Shown in pieces: positions 26,486-35,605 of a DNA stretch of 64,000 bases. Numbering within the stretch: position 1 is the first letter of the stretch; the number at the start of each line of letters is the position of its first letter. This stretch comes from Xanthocytophaga flava (GTDB lineage: Bacteria; Bacteroidota; Bacteroidia; Cytophagales; 172606-1): contig JASJOS010000025.1 of assembly GCA_030068525.1 (NCBI GenBank), forward strand, positions 1 to 64,000. Direction: 5' to 3'. The notes beneath the pieces were generated by a model that was given only the letters and a program-made list of their open reading frames with translations, ran no database searches and had not been told where the DNA came from. The translations under genes were made by a program, and so were the position numbers.

Positions 26486-27127
26486 ATGATTCAGAAATTC
26501 AACATCATTAACACTGGTAAACTAGCATTCTCGTTTCGTTTGCTGCTTGCCCTTTTCATGCCATTCCTGTTGTTTGCATATCGCATGCCGGGTGGATTGA
26601 ATGCTGTAGTTTTTGCAGCTATCTACCTGGGTTCGTTCTGCCTGGTTTTCCGTCTTTGCAGATCCTTTTTCGAAAGACGAATTCAAATCACAATGGACAA
26701 GGAGCAGATAACGATTCATGCTGGTAAATTTTTGCATAAATCCGAAAGCCGCCTCGAATTGGCATGGGATCAGATCGATGAATACATCTTCCAGAAAGAG
26801 CAGTATTTCGACGTAGTTAAGCTTAAGATGAAAAATGGCGGTAAATTCCAGATTTCCCACGACACGGATTCAAAAGACGATTTTGATTTGTTCCAAAAGG
26901 CGTTTATCAATTACGTTACATCAAATGAGATTCACGCCCGTAAAGGCAAGACCATCTATGAAACCAGGCTTGGACTAATGATCGCCTGGAGTCTGGTCGT
27001 ATTGATGGTGCTGCTACCCTTGGCAATCTGGCTAGCCGAAAAGGATTTCAATCTGGGGACCATGCTCGTATTTTACAGTGGCGGGATCTTTTTCCTGTAT
27101 CGGTTTTATTTGGTTAAGCGGAAATGA
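26486..27127 (+). CDS. Membrane protein of unknown function
   Basis: The 213-residue product has hydrophobic segments near 18-36, 40-57, 166-184 and 190-207, with a strand-rich central part (residues 70-145: QITMDKEQITIHAGKF, WDQIDEYIFQK, FDVVKLKMKNGGKFQI) that resembles bacterial PH-like domains placed between membrane helices. The architecture is similar to that of the protein at 25132, so the two may be distant relatives. I do not know the function. Confidence 0.55.
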   Translation: MIQKFNIINTGKLAFSFRLLLALFMPFLLFAYRMPGGLNAVVFAAIYLGSFCLVFRLCRSFFERRIQITMDKEQITIHAGKFLHKSESRLELAWDQIDEYIFQKEQYFDVVKLKMKNGGKFQISHDTDSKDDFDLFQKAFINYVTSNEIHARKGKTIYETRLGLMIAWSLVVLMVLLPLAIWLAEKDFNLGTMLVFYSGGIFFLYRFYLVKRK

Positions 27128-27482
27128 GCTGCGGGAGCAATCCAACCTAATTTCAGTTGGTTTGATTCCTTGAAAAAGTAGCTCTTTGTCTGTCTTTTCT
27201 GAGATAAAATTGATCTGAGATAATATTAATAAGATCGTGCGAAAAAATCAATGTGTCTCAACGTCTTTGGAAAACTGCAAAAACGTTGGACCGATTCGGA
27301 TTGATGGCAATAAGCATTAAAAATACAGCAATTTTTCAAAAAAATATTTAATAAAGTTTCTTTGAAAATAAGGGCATTATATTATTTATTTGAAATAAAA
27401 CATGCTTAAAAAGAAAACACCTAACCCTTGGCGGCTTCATTTTAAGTTACAACAACCCACTTATTATTTCAAAAAATAGATA
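27128..27482. other. Intergenic stretch without a gene
   Basis: AT-rich, with no open frame of note, no terminator of good form and no clear promoter. It separates the membrane-protein group from the GNAT gene. Confidence 0.5.
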
Positions 27483-28235
27483 ATGATAAAAGCCACCAAA
27501 ACAGACTATCCGTTAGTCATACAGATCCTTTCTTCAGCCTTCAGGGACAACCAAAGTGTCAATTACATTGTCAGACAGGATCAAAATTGTGATAAACGCA
27601 TCGAAAACCTGATTGCCTATTCAATCAAGGTATGCGCCAAATTCGGTGAGATTTTCTTGTCGGATGACCAGAAGGCCTGCGCGCTGATTCTGTATCCGGA
27701 TCGGAAAAAGACCACTGTGCAATCACTGTTTTGGGACATAAACCTGATCGCCACCTGTACCGGAATCAAAAACGTCCAGCGAACAATTGACCGGGAAGCC
27801 AAAATCAAACAGCGCCATCCGGATAGCCCCTTTGTTCACCTTTGGTACATTGGCGTATCTGCAGCCGATCAAGGAAAAGGAATCGGTACAAAGCTGCTGG
27901 ATCAAATCCTGAATTGGGCAGACTCACACAACCGTCCTGTCTATCTGGAAACAAGCACCGAGAGTAATATTCCCTTTTACCGTAAGGCAGGTTTTAAGAT
28001 TTTCGATCAGTTGGATCTTTCGTACCGTTTGTATTTTCTCTGTAACAAACATGCTCAAAATTCAATGGAAACCGATTCGCTCTCCTCCCGTTCCGACATC
28101 AATCAATCTGACAGGATTCAATCCAGCCCAGTTTCATCTGCAACTGCATCATCTGCAACTGCATCATCTGCGATTGTATCTTCCACCATTGCTGAATCCA
28201 CCATTACGAAATCAGCCATAGCTGAATCGAATTAA
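27483..28235 (+). CDS. GNAT-family N-acetyltransferase
   Basis: The 250-residue product has the acetyl-CoA loop ADQGKGIGTKLL (about 124-135) and the later NIPFYRKAGF segment (about 160-169), both usual for GNAT enzymes of the amino-acid or small-molecule type. The last ~55 residues are an odd Ser/Ala/Thr-rich tail of short repeats (SATASSATASSAIVSS and ESTITKSAIAES), unlike the enzyme core, which may be a linker or a product of local repeat expansion. The substrate cannot be told from the sequence. Confidence 0.78.
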   Translation: MIKATKTDYPLVIQILSSAFRDNQSVNYIVRQDQNCDKRIENLIAYSIKVCAKFGEIFLSDDQKACALILYPDRKKTTVQSLFWDINLIATCTGIKNVQRTIDREAKIKQRHPDSPFVHLWYIGVSAADQGKGIGTKLLDQILNWADSHNRPVYLETSTESNIPFYRKAGFKIFDQLDLSYRLYFLCNKHAQNSMETDSLSSRSDINQSDRIQSSPVSSATASSATASSAIVSSTIAESTITKSAIAESN

Positions 28236-28432
28236 CCGGTTACAGATAACCCTATACAGATAACTGGGTACAGATAAGTGGATACATATCGATTTGTTAG
28301 GATCCCTTAGAAATGCAACAGGTGTGTATCCCAGTGTATAGATTGGAAAAAAGCCTCAGGTTTAAATTTTATGCCTTTGCCAAGCGAATATTTGCCAAGC
28401 GAATATAAACACTTAGCTGGTAAGGCAAGTCT

Positions 28433-31003
28433 ATGAAAACAAACCACTTTAAAGCTATGATTATTGATTCAAACCAGCTTGTACTGGGCAGCCAGATGCA
28501 CTGGATTACCGCTTTGTTTCTGCTGTTGGAAACAATCCTGCTAGCCAACCTGGGGGTATACGCTCTAGCCAAGCCGGCCGATAAAACCCAGAAACGGTAT
28601 CTGACCCTTCTTTTTCTGATCATCCTTTACAATCTGAGTGGCGGGTTGTTTCCCGATCCCAAGTTCGGTCTTTCCATTGTCTGTCAGAACATACTCGCTT
28701 ACGGTGCCGGCTTTTCAATGTGCATGTATGCCCCTTGGTATTTTTACAAGGCCTTTGACCTTGCAAAGATGCGGTTTCATGCCCGTTACGGCATTTTCAT
28801 TTTTCTGCTCGGTCCGTTTCTGCTCTTCTTTGTCGGGGTCTACAGCCTGGGCGGCGATTTGGAGCTGGTCCGAAAATGGGGTGTGGTGATTCCCTTCTTT
28901 TACGCCCTGAGCGTTATCTATTCAATGACCCGCTCGCTACTCGAGCAAAAGCCTTTGAGAAATAAAACGGAAATCATTGCCCTGTACCTGGCCATAATCC
29001 CGTGGATCTGTCTTACCGTTGTTACCTACCTGAATGCTTCTCAGGCAATTGAAGTGCTCATTGTCAACTCGGGAATGGTCATGGTCACCTTGCTTTACAT
29101 CCGAAAACAGATTCTGACCATTCGGCACTCGGACCAGGATCGCCAGATCTATTACCAGTACCTTTTGGTTTCCCAACAGATGCACAGGGCTACCAATGAC
29201 AAGCTAACCGAGGCCAATCAGAAGCTTGCCTTGGCAAACTCTGAACTGGAAGAGAAAGTGGCCGAGCGTACCAAGCAGCTGGAAATGCTCAATGAACAGC
29301 GTATGAATACTTTCTCCAATCTGGCTCATGAGATGAAAACACCGTTGACCTTACTGAAAGATTACATACATGGGATTGCCCTGCAATACCCCGACACGCA
29401 GGCGTTGCAGTTTGCCAAAAAACACATCTCCAAGCTCAGCCGAGATGTAGTCAACATGTTTGATCTTCTCAGAAGTGAAAAAGGGATTCTTCAATACGAT
29501 CACTCCACCGATATCAACCTGAGTGTGGTAGTGTTGGAACGAATCATGCTTTTTGAGGCCGCAGCCCATAAACGTTCCATCACCATCACCCATCAGATCC
29601 AGCCCGACCTGGCAGTCAGGGCCGATCAGACCGCCCTGGAGCGGGTGGTGAACAATCTGATCGATAACGCCATAAAATATTCGCCCGAGCAATCCAGAAT
29701 CCATATCCGATTGCAATCAGAACCGACCCGTCCAACTTCCGATGCGGATACCCTTTCACAACAGATTAATGAGCCAGAACATAACCAGTCAGAAAAGGAT
29801 GAGCCACAACAGGATCAGGAACATACCGAACAGCTCATCCTTTCGATCGCCGACCAGGGAGTAGGCATTCCGACAGAGTACCAGCAGGTTATCTTTCAGC
29901 CCTATGCCCGAATCTCCCACACTCATTCCCACGGCATGGGCATGGGTCTGCCCATTGTCAAGACCATACTCGACCAGATTGGTGGAGCGATTCATGTGAT
30001 CAGTAGGCCCGACCAAAAACCAGGTACCGATTTTGTGATCCGTATGCCTTACCGAAAACAGGTATCGGACTTCTTTCACCTTTTCAAAATGGGACACGAG
30101 TCTATTCTGGATCCACAACTGCCAACGCGTGAAAAGCTGTTGGCCGATGAGTATGCGCCGGCCAGTTACGTGTCTTTCTCACCTGTTGAGTTTGTCCATG
30201 ATCCTCGGAAGAAAACACTCCTAGTCGTTGAGGACAACGTGGAAATGATGCAGTATCTGGTTGACTATCTGGCCCCTGAATACAATACATACTACGCCTT
30301 TGATGGACAAAAGGGGCTGAAAAAGCTCAAATCCATGCCCGAGCCGGACCTGATTGTCTCCGATGTGATGATGGAGAAAATGGATGGGTTTGCCTTCCGC
30401 CGTACGCTGATAGCCGCCGATAGCGAGTATCTTTCGATTCCTTTTTTATTTTTATCAGCGAAAAGCGAAGAAAAAATCAAGGGCTTGCATCTGAAGGCGG
30501 ACTTTATCGAGAAGCCGTTTGAAATCGATGAGCTCATCGCAAAAATCGATGCCCTCATTGAGATCAGGGAAAATACAAGGGAGCAAACCCGCCTTCAGAT
30601 GATTGATTCCATATTCCAGTTTCAAAAACAATCTGCTGCTTCTCTGGCAGATAAGCACTATGATAAGCAACAGGATACAATGCAAACAAGTTGGTCAGAT
30701 TCATTTGTTCTGTCTGATCAAAACCTTCCCTTAACAGACCCTTCTGAGCATACTGGCTTTGAGCCGCAAAGTCAAAAGCATCAGTTCATGCGAAAGCTCG
30801 AATACCTGACGGGCCTGACCATCCGTGAAAAGCAGATCATGGCTTATTTCGCCCACCAGCTGGCCAACAAGCAGATCGCCGACAAATGCAACATATCCGA
30901 AAGTACGGCGGCCAAACACATTCAGAACATCTTCCGCAAACTTGACGTATCGACCAAAGAGCAAGCCATTGGATTTGTCCTGGCGCTGAAAGTTCCAGAA
31001 TAA
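28433..31003 (+). CDS. Hybrid sensor kinase with receiver and LuxR-type DNA-binding domain
   Basis: The 856-residue protein has about seven membrane segments in residues 18-225, a coiled-coil linker (240-290), a HisKA domain with the phospho-acceptor in LAHEMKTPLT (His299), an HATPase domain with N-box NNLIDNAIKYS and G boxes (GVGIP, MGMGLPIVK), a receiver domain (VVEDN, phospho-acceptor Asp644 in VSDVMM, FLSAK) and a C-terminal LuxR-type HTH (TIREKQIMAYFAHQLANKQI, SESTAAKHIQNIFRKL). The output domain is in the same chain as the membrane sensor, so this is a one-protein phosphorelay. It ends 350 bp before the tra operon and may control transfer, as RteA/RteB-type sensors do in other Bacteroidota elements. 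Confidence 0.88.
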   Translation: MKTNHFKAMIIDSNQLVLGSQMHWITALFLLLETILLANLGVYALAKPADKTQKRYLTLLFLIILYNLSGGLFPDPKFGLSIVCQNILAYGAGFSMCMYAPWYFYKAFDLAKMRFHARYGIFIFLLGPFLLFFVGVYSLGGDLELVRKWGVVIPFFYALSVIYSMTRSLLEQKPLRNKTEIIALYLAIIPWICLTVVTYLNASQAIEVLIVNSGMVMVTLLYIRKQILTIRHSDQDRQIYYQYLLVSQQMHRATNDKLTEANQKLALANSELEEKVAERTKQLEMLNEQRMNTFSNLAHEMKTPLTLLKDYIHGIALQYPDTQALQFAKKHISKLSRDVVNMFDLLRSEKGILQYDHSTDINLSVVVLERIMLFEAAAHKRSITITHQIQPDLAVRADQTALERVVNNLIDNAIKYSPEQSRIHIRLQSEPTRPTSDADTLSQQINEPEHNQSEKDEPQQDQEHTEQLILSIADQGVGIPTEYQQVIFQPYARISHTHSHGMGMGLPIVKTILDQIGGAIHVISRPDQKPGTDFVIRMPYRKQVSDFFHLFKMGHESILDPQLPTREKLLADEYAPASYVSFSPVEFVHDPRKKTLLVVEDNVEMMQYLVDYLAPEYNTYYAFDGQKGLKKLKSMPEPDLIVSDVMMEKMDGFAFRRTLIAADSEYLSIPFLFLSAKSEEKIKGLHLKADFIEKPFEIDELIAKIDALIEIRENTREQTRLQMIDSIFQFQKQSAASLADKHYDKQQDTMQTSWSDSFVLSDQNLPLTDPSEHTGFEPQSQKHQFMRKLEYLTGLTIREKQIMAYFAHQLANKQIADKCNISESTAAKHIQNIFRKLDVSTKEQAIGFVLALKVPE

Positions 31004-31120
31004 TCTGAGTTGGCTGATCATTTGTATGGTAGCTGATCATTTGTGTGGCAAGGTAATGGATTGATTAATAATGGGTTGATTGATAATGGGTTGATTGATA
31101 AAAGGTTTTCAAGCTGGAAA

Positions 31121-31150
31121 GCAGACTGAAGTTTTCAGTCTGCTTTTTTT
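31121..31150 (+). terminator. Rho-independent terminator after the sensor kinase gene
   Basis: GCAGACTGA (31121-31129) pairs with TCAGTCTGC (31135-31143), followed by seven T. It separates the kinase gene from the tra operon, so the latter needs its own promoter. Short GGGTTGATTGATAAT direct repeats stand just before it (31067-31100). Confidence 0.85.
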
Positions 31151-31200
31151 GTAAAAATTCATATAAAAAATCAAATAAATACAAAAAATAACCAATCTAC

Positions 31201-31270
31201 CTATAAAATACGCATCAAATACGCCCCGATGAGTATTTTGTTATATCAGGAATTTTTCCTGTTTTGGTAT
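31201..31270 (+). promoter_or_regulatory. Upstream element shared with the coupling-protein gene (copy 2)
   Basis: The sequence TAAAATACGCATCAAATACG then CCCCGATGAGTATTTTG, TATCAGGAATTTTTCCTG and TTTTG matches the inverse of 11252-11320 nearly base for base. It ends about 87 bp before the first ATG of the tra operon. The CAGGAA-TTT-TTCCTG inverted repeat and ATACGC direct repeats are the likely functional parts. Confidence 0.7.
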
Positions 31271-31356
31271 ACAAACCTGCTCTCACCAAGATCATCTGAT
31301 CTGAATCATGGCGCAGTCGGTTTACAAAAGATCATTTCAACCAAAACAGCCAACCT

Positions 31357-31782
31357 ATGCAAACTCATCCCAATCAAACCCATCTTGATCAAACCGATTT
31401 ATCTCATATCGGTTCGGATCAGTCTAACCCGTCAGCGGAGAAAAAAAGCACGGGCTTAAACATTCCAGCCCTAGCGCTACTGGCAGCGATCAAACAGCAT
31501 TACCTGTTTTCGGCCGAGTCCCTTGCCAAACTGGGCATTTCACCTCGTATCCTTAATGAACATGCCTATGTCCGTTCGATTCTTTCCCAGAATATGGATT
31601 CGATATTCGGCATTTTGGCCGAATGCCAATCCTGCTCCGAGTATGTCCAGAAGGTACTCATCGACCAGATTGATATTGACGATATTCCGCATGGATTCAT
31701 CCTCGAATCGATCCGCCAGCGGGCGGAACAACTTTTGACCCTAGAGCAGCAAAACAAACTTGCCCCCTATAAGCTCAGCTGA
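31357..31782 (+). CDS. Small protein at the head of the tra operon, unknown function
   Basis: The 141-residue soluble product has a His/Gln/Asp-rich first 35 residues and a mostly helical remainder without signal peptide or membrane segment. I do not recognise it. As the first gene after the shared element it may be a regulator or an early transfer protein. Its first codons (ATGCAAACTCA) match those of the coupling-protein gene, which suggests that the duplicated leader extended into the start of the gene. Confidence 0.6.
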   Translation: MQTHPNQTHLDQTDLSHIGSDQSNPSAEKKSTGLNIPALALLAAIKQHYLFSAESLAKLGISPRILNEHAYVRSILSQNMDSIFGILAECQSCSEYVQKVLIDQIDIDDIPHGFILESIRQRAEQLLTLEQQNKLAPYKLS

Positions 31783-32067
31783 TAAAGGCTCAATAACACA
31801 CGATTATTCCATACAATAAACTCGGCTAACCCATATCCTTTTACCAGCTATCGGATCTGTAAATATATCTGCCATAAGCAAATAGATCTACTGTAAGTAT
31901 CACTGACCATTCATATCACTAACCATTTATCATTTAAACCTATGTACTCTCTTGTCAATAAATTAATCGGCTGTTTATCCACCGAATCTGCAAAATCCTT
32001 TTTCTCAAATCATAACCAGAATCTGACTCAAAACAGCCTGATGACCTGTAAGGCACACAAACAGATT

Positions 32068-32385
32068 ATGCCCTTTTCCAACCGCTACCTGTGGACGCTG
32101 ATGCTGCTGTTTTTCATCTGTACCGTTCAGGCCCAGCAGACCGTAGGCGGTCTGACCCAGATTGTCGAGCAGATCAAGCTGATTGCCAACGTTCTGTTCA
32201 TCGGGGCCATTGTCTGGGCGGCGATCCGGACGGTGATCGCCTTTGCCAGCGGCAGCCCGAACGCGATGTCCAATGTGTTCCAGACGATTCTGATCGCCGT
32301 CTTCTGGTTTGGGTTCAATTACTTTGTTTCCGATGTGGCCAGTTCTCTGGGAGGATCAGGGGCAGGTGATTACTCAGGCAGATAA
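32068..32385 (+). CDS. traE: TraE-like (DUF4134) pilin-type transfer protein, VirB2 analogue
   Basis: The mature part (QQTVGGLTQIVEQIKLIANVLFIGAIVWAAIRTVIAF...) has two hydrophobic segments at about 43-60 and 72-90 and a Gly/Ser-rich tail, as in Bacteroidota TraE proteins of 100-110 residues. A signal peptide (YLWTLMLLFFICTVQA) lies just before. I chose the ATG at 32068 (105 residues); in-frame ATGs at 32041 and 31942 would lengthen the N-terminus. This is the first channel gene in the usual traE-traF-traG order. Confidence 0.8.
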   Translation: MPFSNRYLWTLMLLFFICTVQAQQTVGGLTQIVEQIKLIANVLFIGAIVWAAIRTVIAFASGSPNAMSNVFQTILIAVFWFGFNYFVSDVASSLGGSGAGDYSGR

Positions 32386-32428
32386 TAGGCTCACTGATAA
32401 CTTTTTACGCATATAACCCGCTACGATT

Positions 32429-32800
32429 ATGATCACACGACGCTATCTGGAGAAAGAATCGACTGTACTGGGCCTGCCGATGCTGCAGGTGGGCATGCTG
32501 GTTTTACTGATGGTAGTGCTGATTGTCTTTTCCACCTTTCTGAAGATGCTCATGCCCGCCTTCAAATGGTTCAATCACGCCACTGTCATCATCGTTACCC
32601 TCTCATATCTGGGGCTCAAGTACGCTTCGGGAAAGAAGCATCCGAGCTTTATCACTTCTTACCTTTCGTATCATTTCCAGCAAAAGCACAAGCGCTTTGT
32701 TCCTAAAGCCGATTCAATTGTCAATAAAATGATTGTAGACAGCAACTATCAACAACAAAGTCTGAGATCTATCAACCACGGGCAGTCTTACCGCTCATAA
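32429..32800 (+). CDS. traF: TraF-like (DUF4133) transfer protein, VirB3 analogue
   Basis: The 123-residue protein has two close hydrophobic segments (about 19-37 and 51-70) and a basic C-terminus, and starts with ITRRYLEKESTVLGLP, which fits TraF. It is between the TraE-like and TraG-like genes, the standard position. VirB3 analogues work with the VirB4 ATPase at the inner membrane. Confidence 0.75.
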   Translation: MITRRYLEKESTVLGLPMLQVGMLVLLMVVLIVFSTFLKMLMPAFKWFNHATVIIVTLSYLGLKYASGKKHPSFITSYLSYHFQQKHKRFVPKADSIVNKMIVDSNYQQQSLRSINHGQSYRS

Positions 32801-32890
32801 TTATTATACACAATCTGGAAGGCAGGCTCTTCTGCTTTTCCAGATTCTTTGATACAGCTACTACATACATATCATTACATATACGCCACT

Positions 32891-35605
32891 ATGAACCTGA
32901 TCAAAAAGAAAGTGCACAATCTTGATAGCGCTCTCCCCATCTTTGAAATAGAAGACAATCTGATTGTCTTCAAGGACGGGCGGGTAGGAGCCGGCTTCGA
33001 GCTGGACGGGCTGGAAATGGAGAAATTTCCAGCTTCCCGCTATAGCCATCTCTGCGATGTGTTCACAGGAGCCATCCGCATTCTGCCTCCGGGATCAACG
33101 GTCCAGAAGCTGGACTGTTACTACTACCAGCCATTCACGGGACAGCAACCGTTTACCGGCTATCAACCCATTACAACACAGACCAATGGCAGAGAAATGA
33201 CTGGCAGTGAGGCGGATCCAACCGAAGCCGGTTTTTTCGAGAAGAACCTTTTGAACCACTTTTACAACCGGCAGGTGTTATGCCACAGATCCTACCTGTT
33301 TGTTTCACTTGGTATTGAAAACCAAGCTCCCGCTAATCCGGTCAATACCCTGTTTGCATACGGGAAAGCCTTTCTGAACGATTCGCCCTTCAAAGGCATC
33401 GAGGAAAGACTATCGGTACTGCCACGGGTAGCCTCCGAATTTGCCAGTTCCCTTTCCTCGGAAGGAATCCGGATCAAACGCCTGGATGATTCGGAGCTCC
33501 GGGAGATCTACCGGATGTATTTCAACCTAGAGTTCTCGCCTGTGCCTGACAGCCTACAGCGGCCGTTATCCGCCCATGAAAACTGTTGCATCCTGGGCGA
33601 AAAGAAAGTAAACGTGATCTCGATGCTCAATCAGCCGGGCATCATCGAGCCGGCCGTATACAATCAGACCGGGGTGGCTTCTCCGTTTGTCTACCCGTTG
33701 ACCCATTACCTTCAGATGCCACACATATTGTCAGTTTCCATATCTGTCACTGATACGGACAAGACGCTGAAATCACTGGATGACGAGGCCAAGCGAAACC
33801 GCTTCCTGGACTTTCTCTCCACGCAGGACAATGTCAAGAAAAACGAGGAGATCACTTCTTTTACCCACGAACTACGGACCCACAATAAAAGCACAGTCCA
33901 GACCTCGGTGACCCTGATCGTTTGGGAAACCGACGACAGCCTGCGCGGGGAATACTGCCAGAGCGCGTTGAAAGCCTTCCAGCTGATGGGAGGGGCAAAT
34001 GCGATGGTCGAGACGATCGATTCGGCCAACCTGTATGTATCCACCGCGCCGGGCAATTCCTACAACAACTACCGGAAACTGCTCATGTCATCGGATAACG
34101 CCTCAATGTATGTCAATCTGATCACCAACTACATTCAGCTAGCAGGTAGCGATGAACTCCTGTGTGACCGGTTTAGAAACCCCTTGCGTGTGAAGCTTTT
34201 CAACACCGATCTGAACAACCAGAACTCGATCACCATTGGGCCTTCCGGTTCGGGCAAATCCTATACCATCGGGAACCTGATCGTCCAACGCTTTGAGCTG
34301 GATCACACCCAGATCATCATCGACGTGGGAGGAACGTATCTCTCACTCATGTCCGCGCTGGATGGGAAATACTTTGAGTACGACCCGGAATCGCCATTGA
34401 ACCTGAATCCCTTTATTGTCGATCGTATCGGCTCAAATGACCGTATCTGGACGGATCATGAAAATGAATCTGTTCCCCTTTACAAGCTCACCGGAGATAA
34501 GATCAATTATCTGACGGCCCTGTTGTCGGTGATCTGGAAGGGAGCCAAGGGCGACATATCCCAGGCCGAGCGGGCTGTCTTCACCAAGCTTCTGCCGCTC
34601 TATTACAACGATTACAACGCCCGGGCGGAGCAGGATCCGACTCTGTCCGCTCCCAGTATCAAAGGCTTTTATTTATGGGTGGAACAGTTCGAGAAAGAGG
34701 GCTCTACTGATTACCAGCGTCTGACTCGGACATTCGACTTCAACGAATTCCTGGTCGTTCTGGAGCCGTATGCAATTGGCAATTACGCCGATGTCTTGAA
34801 CTCTGATTCCCATGCCGATGTATCGGATCACAGACTGATCTGCTTTGACATGGCCAAAATCAAGAAGAACCCGATGCTCTACCACGTGATCGCCCTTCTG
34901 ATCACCGAGCTTTCGCTGGATGTGATCAGAAAGTATCCCGAGCAAAGGAAGTACTTCTACATGGACGAGGCCTGGAGCATGCTCTCGGACGGGATGGGCG
35001 AGTTTGTCGAGTCGATGTATAGGACCGTCCGTAAGAACAACGGCTCGATGTGTATCATCACCCAGGGGATAAACGAAATCGTCTCTTCCAAGATGGGACC
35101 GGCGATCCTGGCCAACGCGGCAACCTGTGTCGTGCTCAATCACACCGATCAGACCGAGATATTAAAGCTGGCCTCCCATCTGGGCCTGACTACCCACGAG
35201 ACCGAGCTGATCCGCTCGATCCGCAAGAACGACCAACAGGGCTACCGCGAACTGTTCATCAAGCAGGGCGACTACGCCAAGATCTATCTGATGGAAGTGT
35301 CCACCAAGATCGATGCGATCCTGACATCCAAGCCCGAGGAGCGCGATTATCTGCGAAAATTGCAGAAGCAATTCAGCGGCAACATCCATTTTGCCATCAA
35401 CGAATATGTCGAATGGAAACAGGCCGGTAAGCCCAAGCGAGCACAAGTGGCAAGTCAATATACAGAAAGCGAACATATAGAAAGCAAACAGGCCGCTAAA
35501 AAGGAAGATGCAGTACTTGCTGAGCAAGATCTGGAAGAGGTAGTGGATCAGATAGGAGGTTCTTATAGCAAAAAAGGTGAACGGAAAGGAGGAAGTTATG
35601 AATAA
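32891..35605 (+). CDS. traG: TraG-type conjugation ATPase (VirB4 analogue)
   Basis: The ~904-residue protein begins MNLIKKKVHNLDSALPIFEI, the typical TraG N-terminus, so the ATG at 32891 is preferred over 32849. Walker A is GPSGSGKSYT (34230-34260), and Walker B is in KYFYMDEAWSML. The C-terminal ~50 residues are charged and Glu/Lys-rich. VirB4 ATPases energise pilus assembly and substrate transfer. The next gene starts inside its last codons (ATGAATAA overlap). Confidence 0.92.
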   Translation: MNLIKKKVHNLDSALPIFEIEDNLIVFKDGRVGAGFELDGLEMEKFPASRYSHLCDVFTGAIRILPPGSTVQKLDCYYYQPFTGQQPFTGYQPITTQTNGREMTGSEADPTEAGFFEKNLLNHFYNRQVLCHRSYLFVSLGIENQAPANPVNTLFAYGKAFLNDSPFKGIEERLSVLPRVASEFASSLSSEGIRIKRLDDSELREIYRMYFNLEFSPVPDSLQRPLSAHENCCILGEKKVNVISMLNQPGIIEPAVYNQTGVASPFVYPLTHYLQMPHILSVSISVTDTDKTLKSLDDEAKRNRFLDFLSTQDNVKKNEEITSFTHELRTHNKSTVQTSVTLIVWETDDSLRGEYCQSALKAFQLMGGANAMVETIDSANLYVSTAPGNSYNNYRKLLMSSDNASMYVNLITNYIQLAGSDELLCDRFRNPLRVKLFNTDLNNQNSITIGPSGSGKSYTIGNLIVQRFELDHTQIIIDVGGTYLSLMSALDGKYFEYDPESPLNLNPFIVDRIGSNDRIWTDHENESVPLYKLTGDKINYLTALLSVIWKGAKGDISQAERAVFTKLLPLYYNDYNARAEQDPTLSAPSIKGFYLWVEQFEKEGSTDYQRLTRTFDFNEFLVVLEPYAIGNYADVLNSDSHADVSDHRLICFDMAKIKKNPMLYHVIALLITELSLDVIRKYPEQRKYFYMDEAWSMLSDGMGEFVESMYRTVRKNNGSMCIITQGINEIVSSKMGPAILANAATCVVLNHTDQTEILKLASHLGLTTHETELIRSIRKNDQQGYRELFIKQGDYAKIYLMEVSTKIDAILTSKPEERDYLRKLQKQFSGNIHFAINEYVEWKQAGKPKRAQVASQYTESEHIESKQAAKKEDAVLAEQDLEEVVDQIGGSYSKKGERKGGSYE

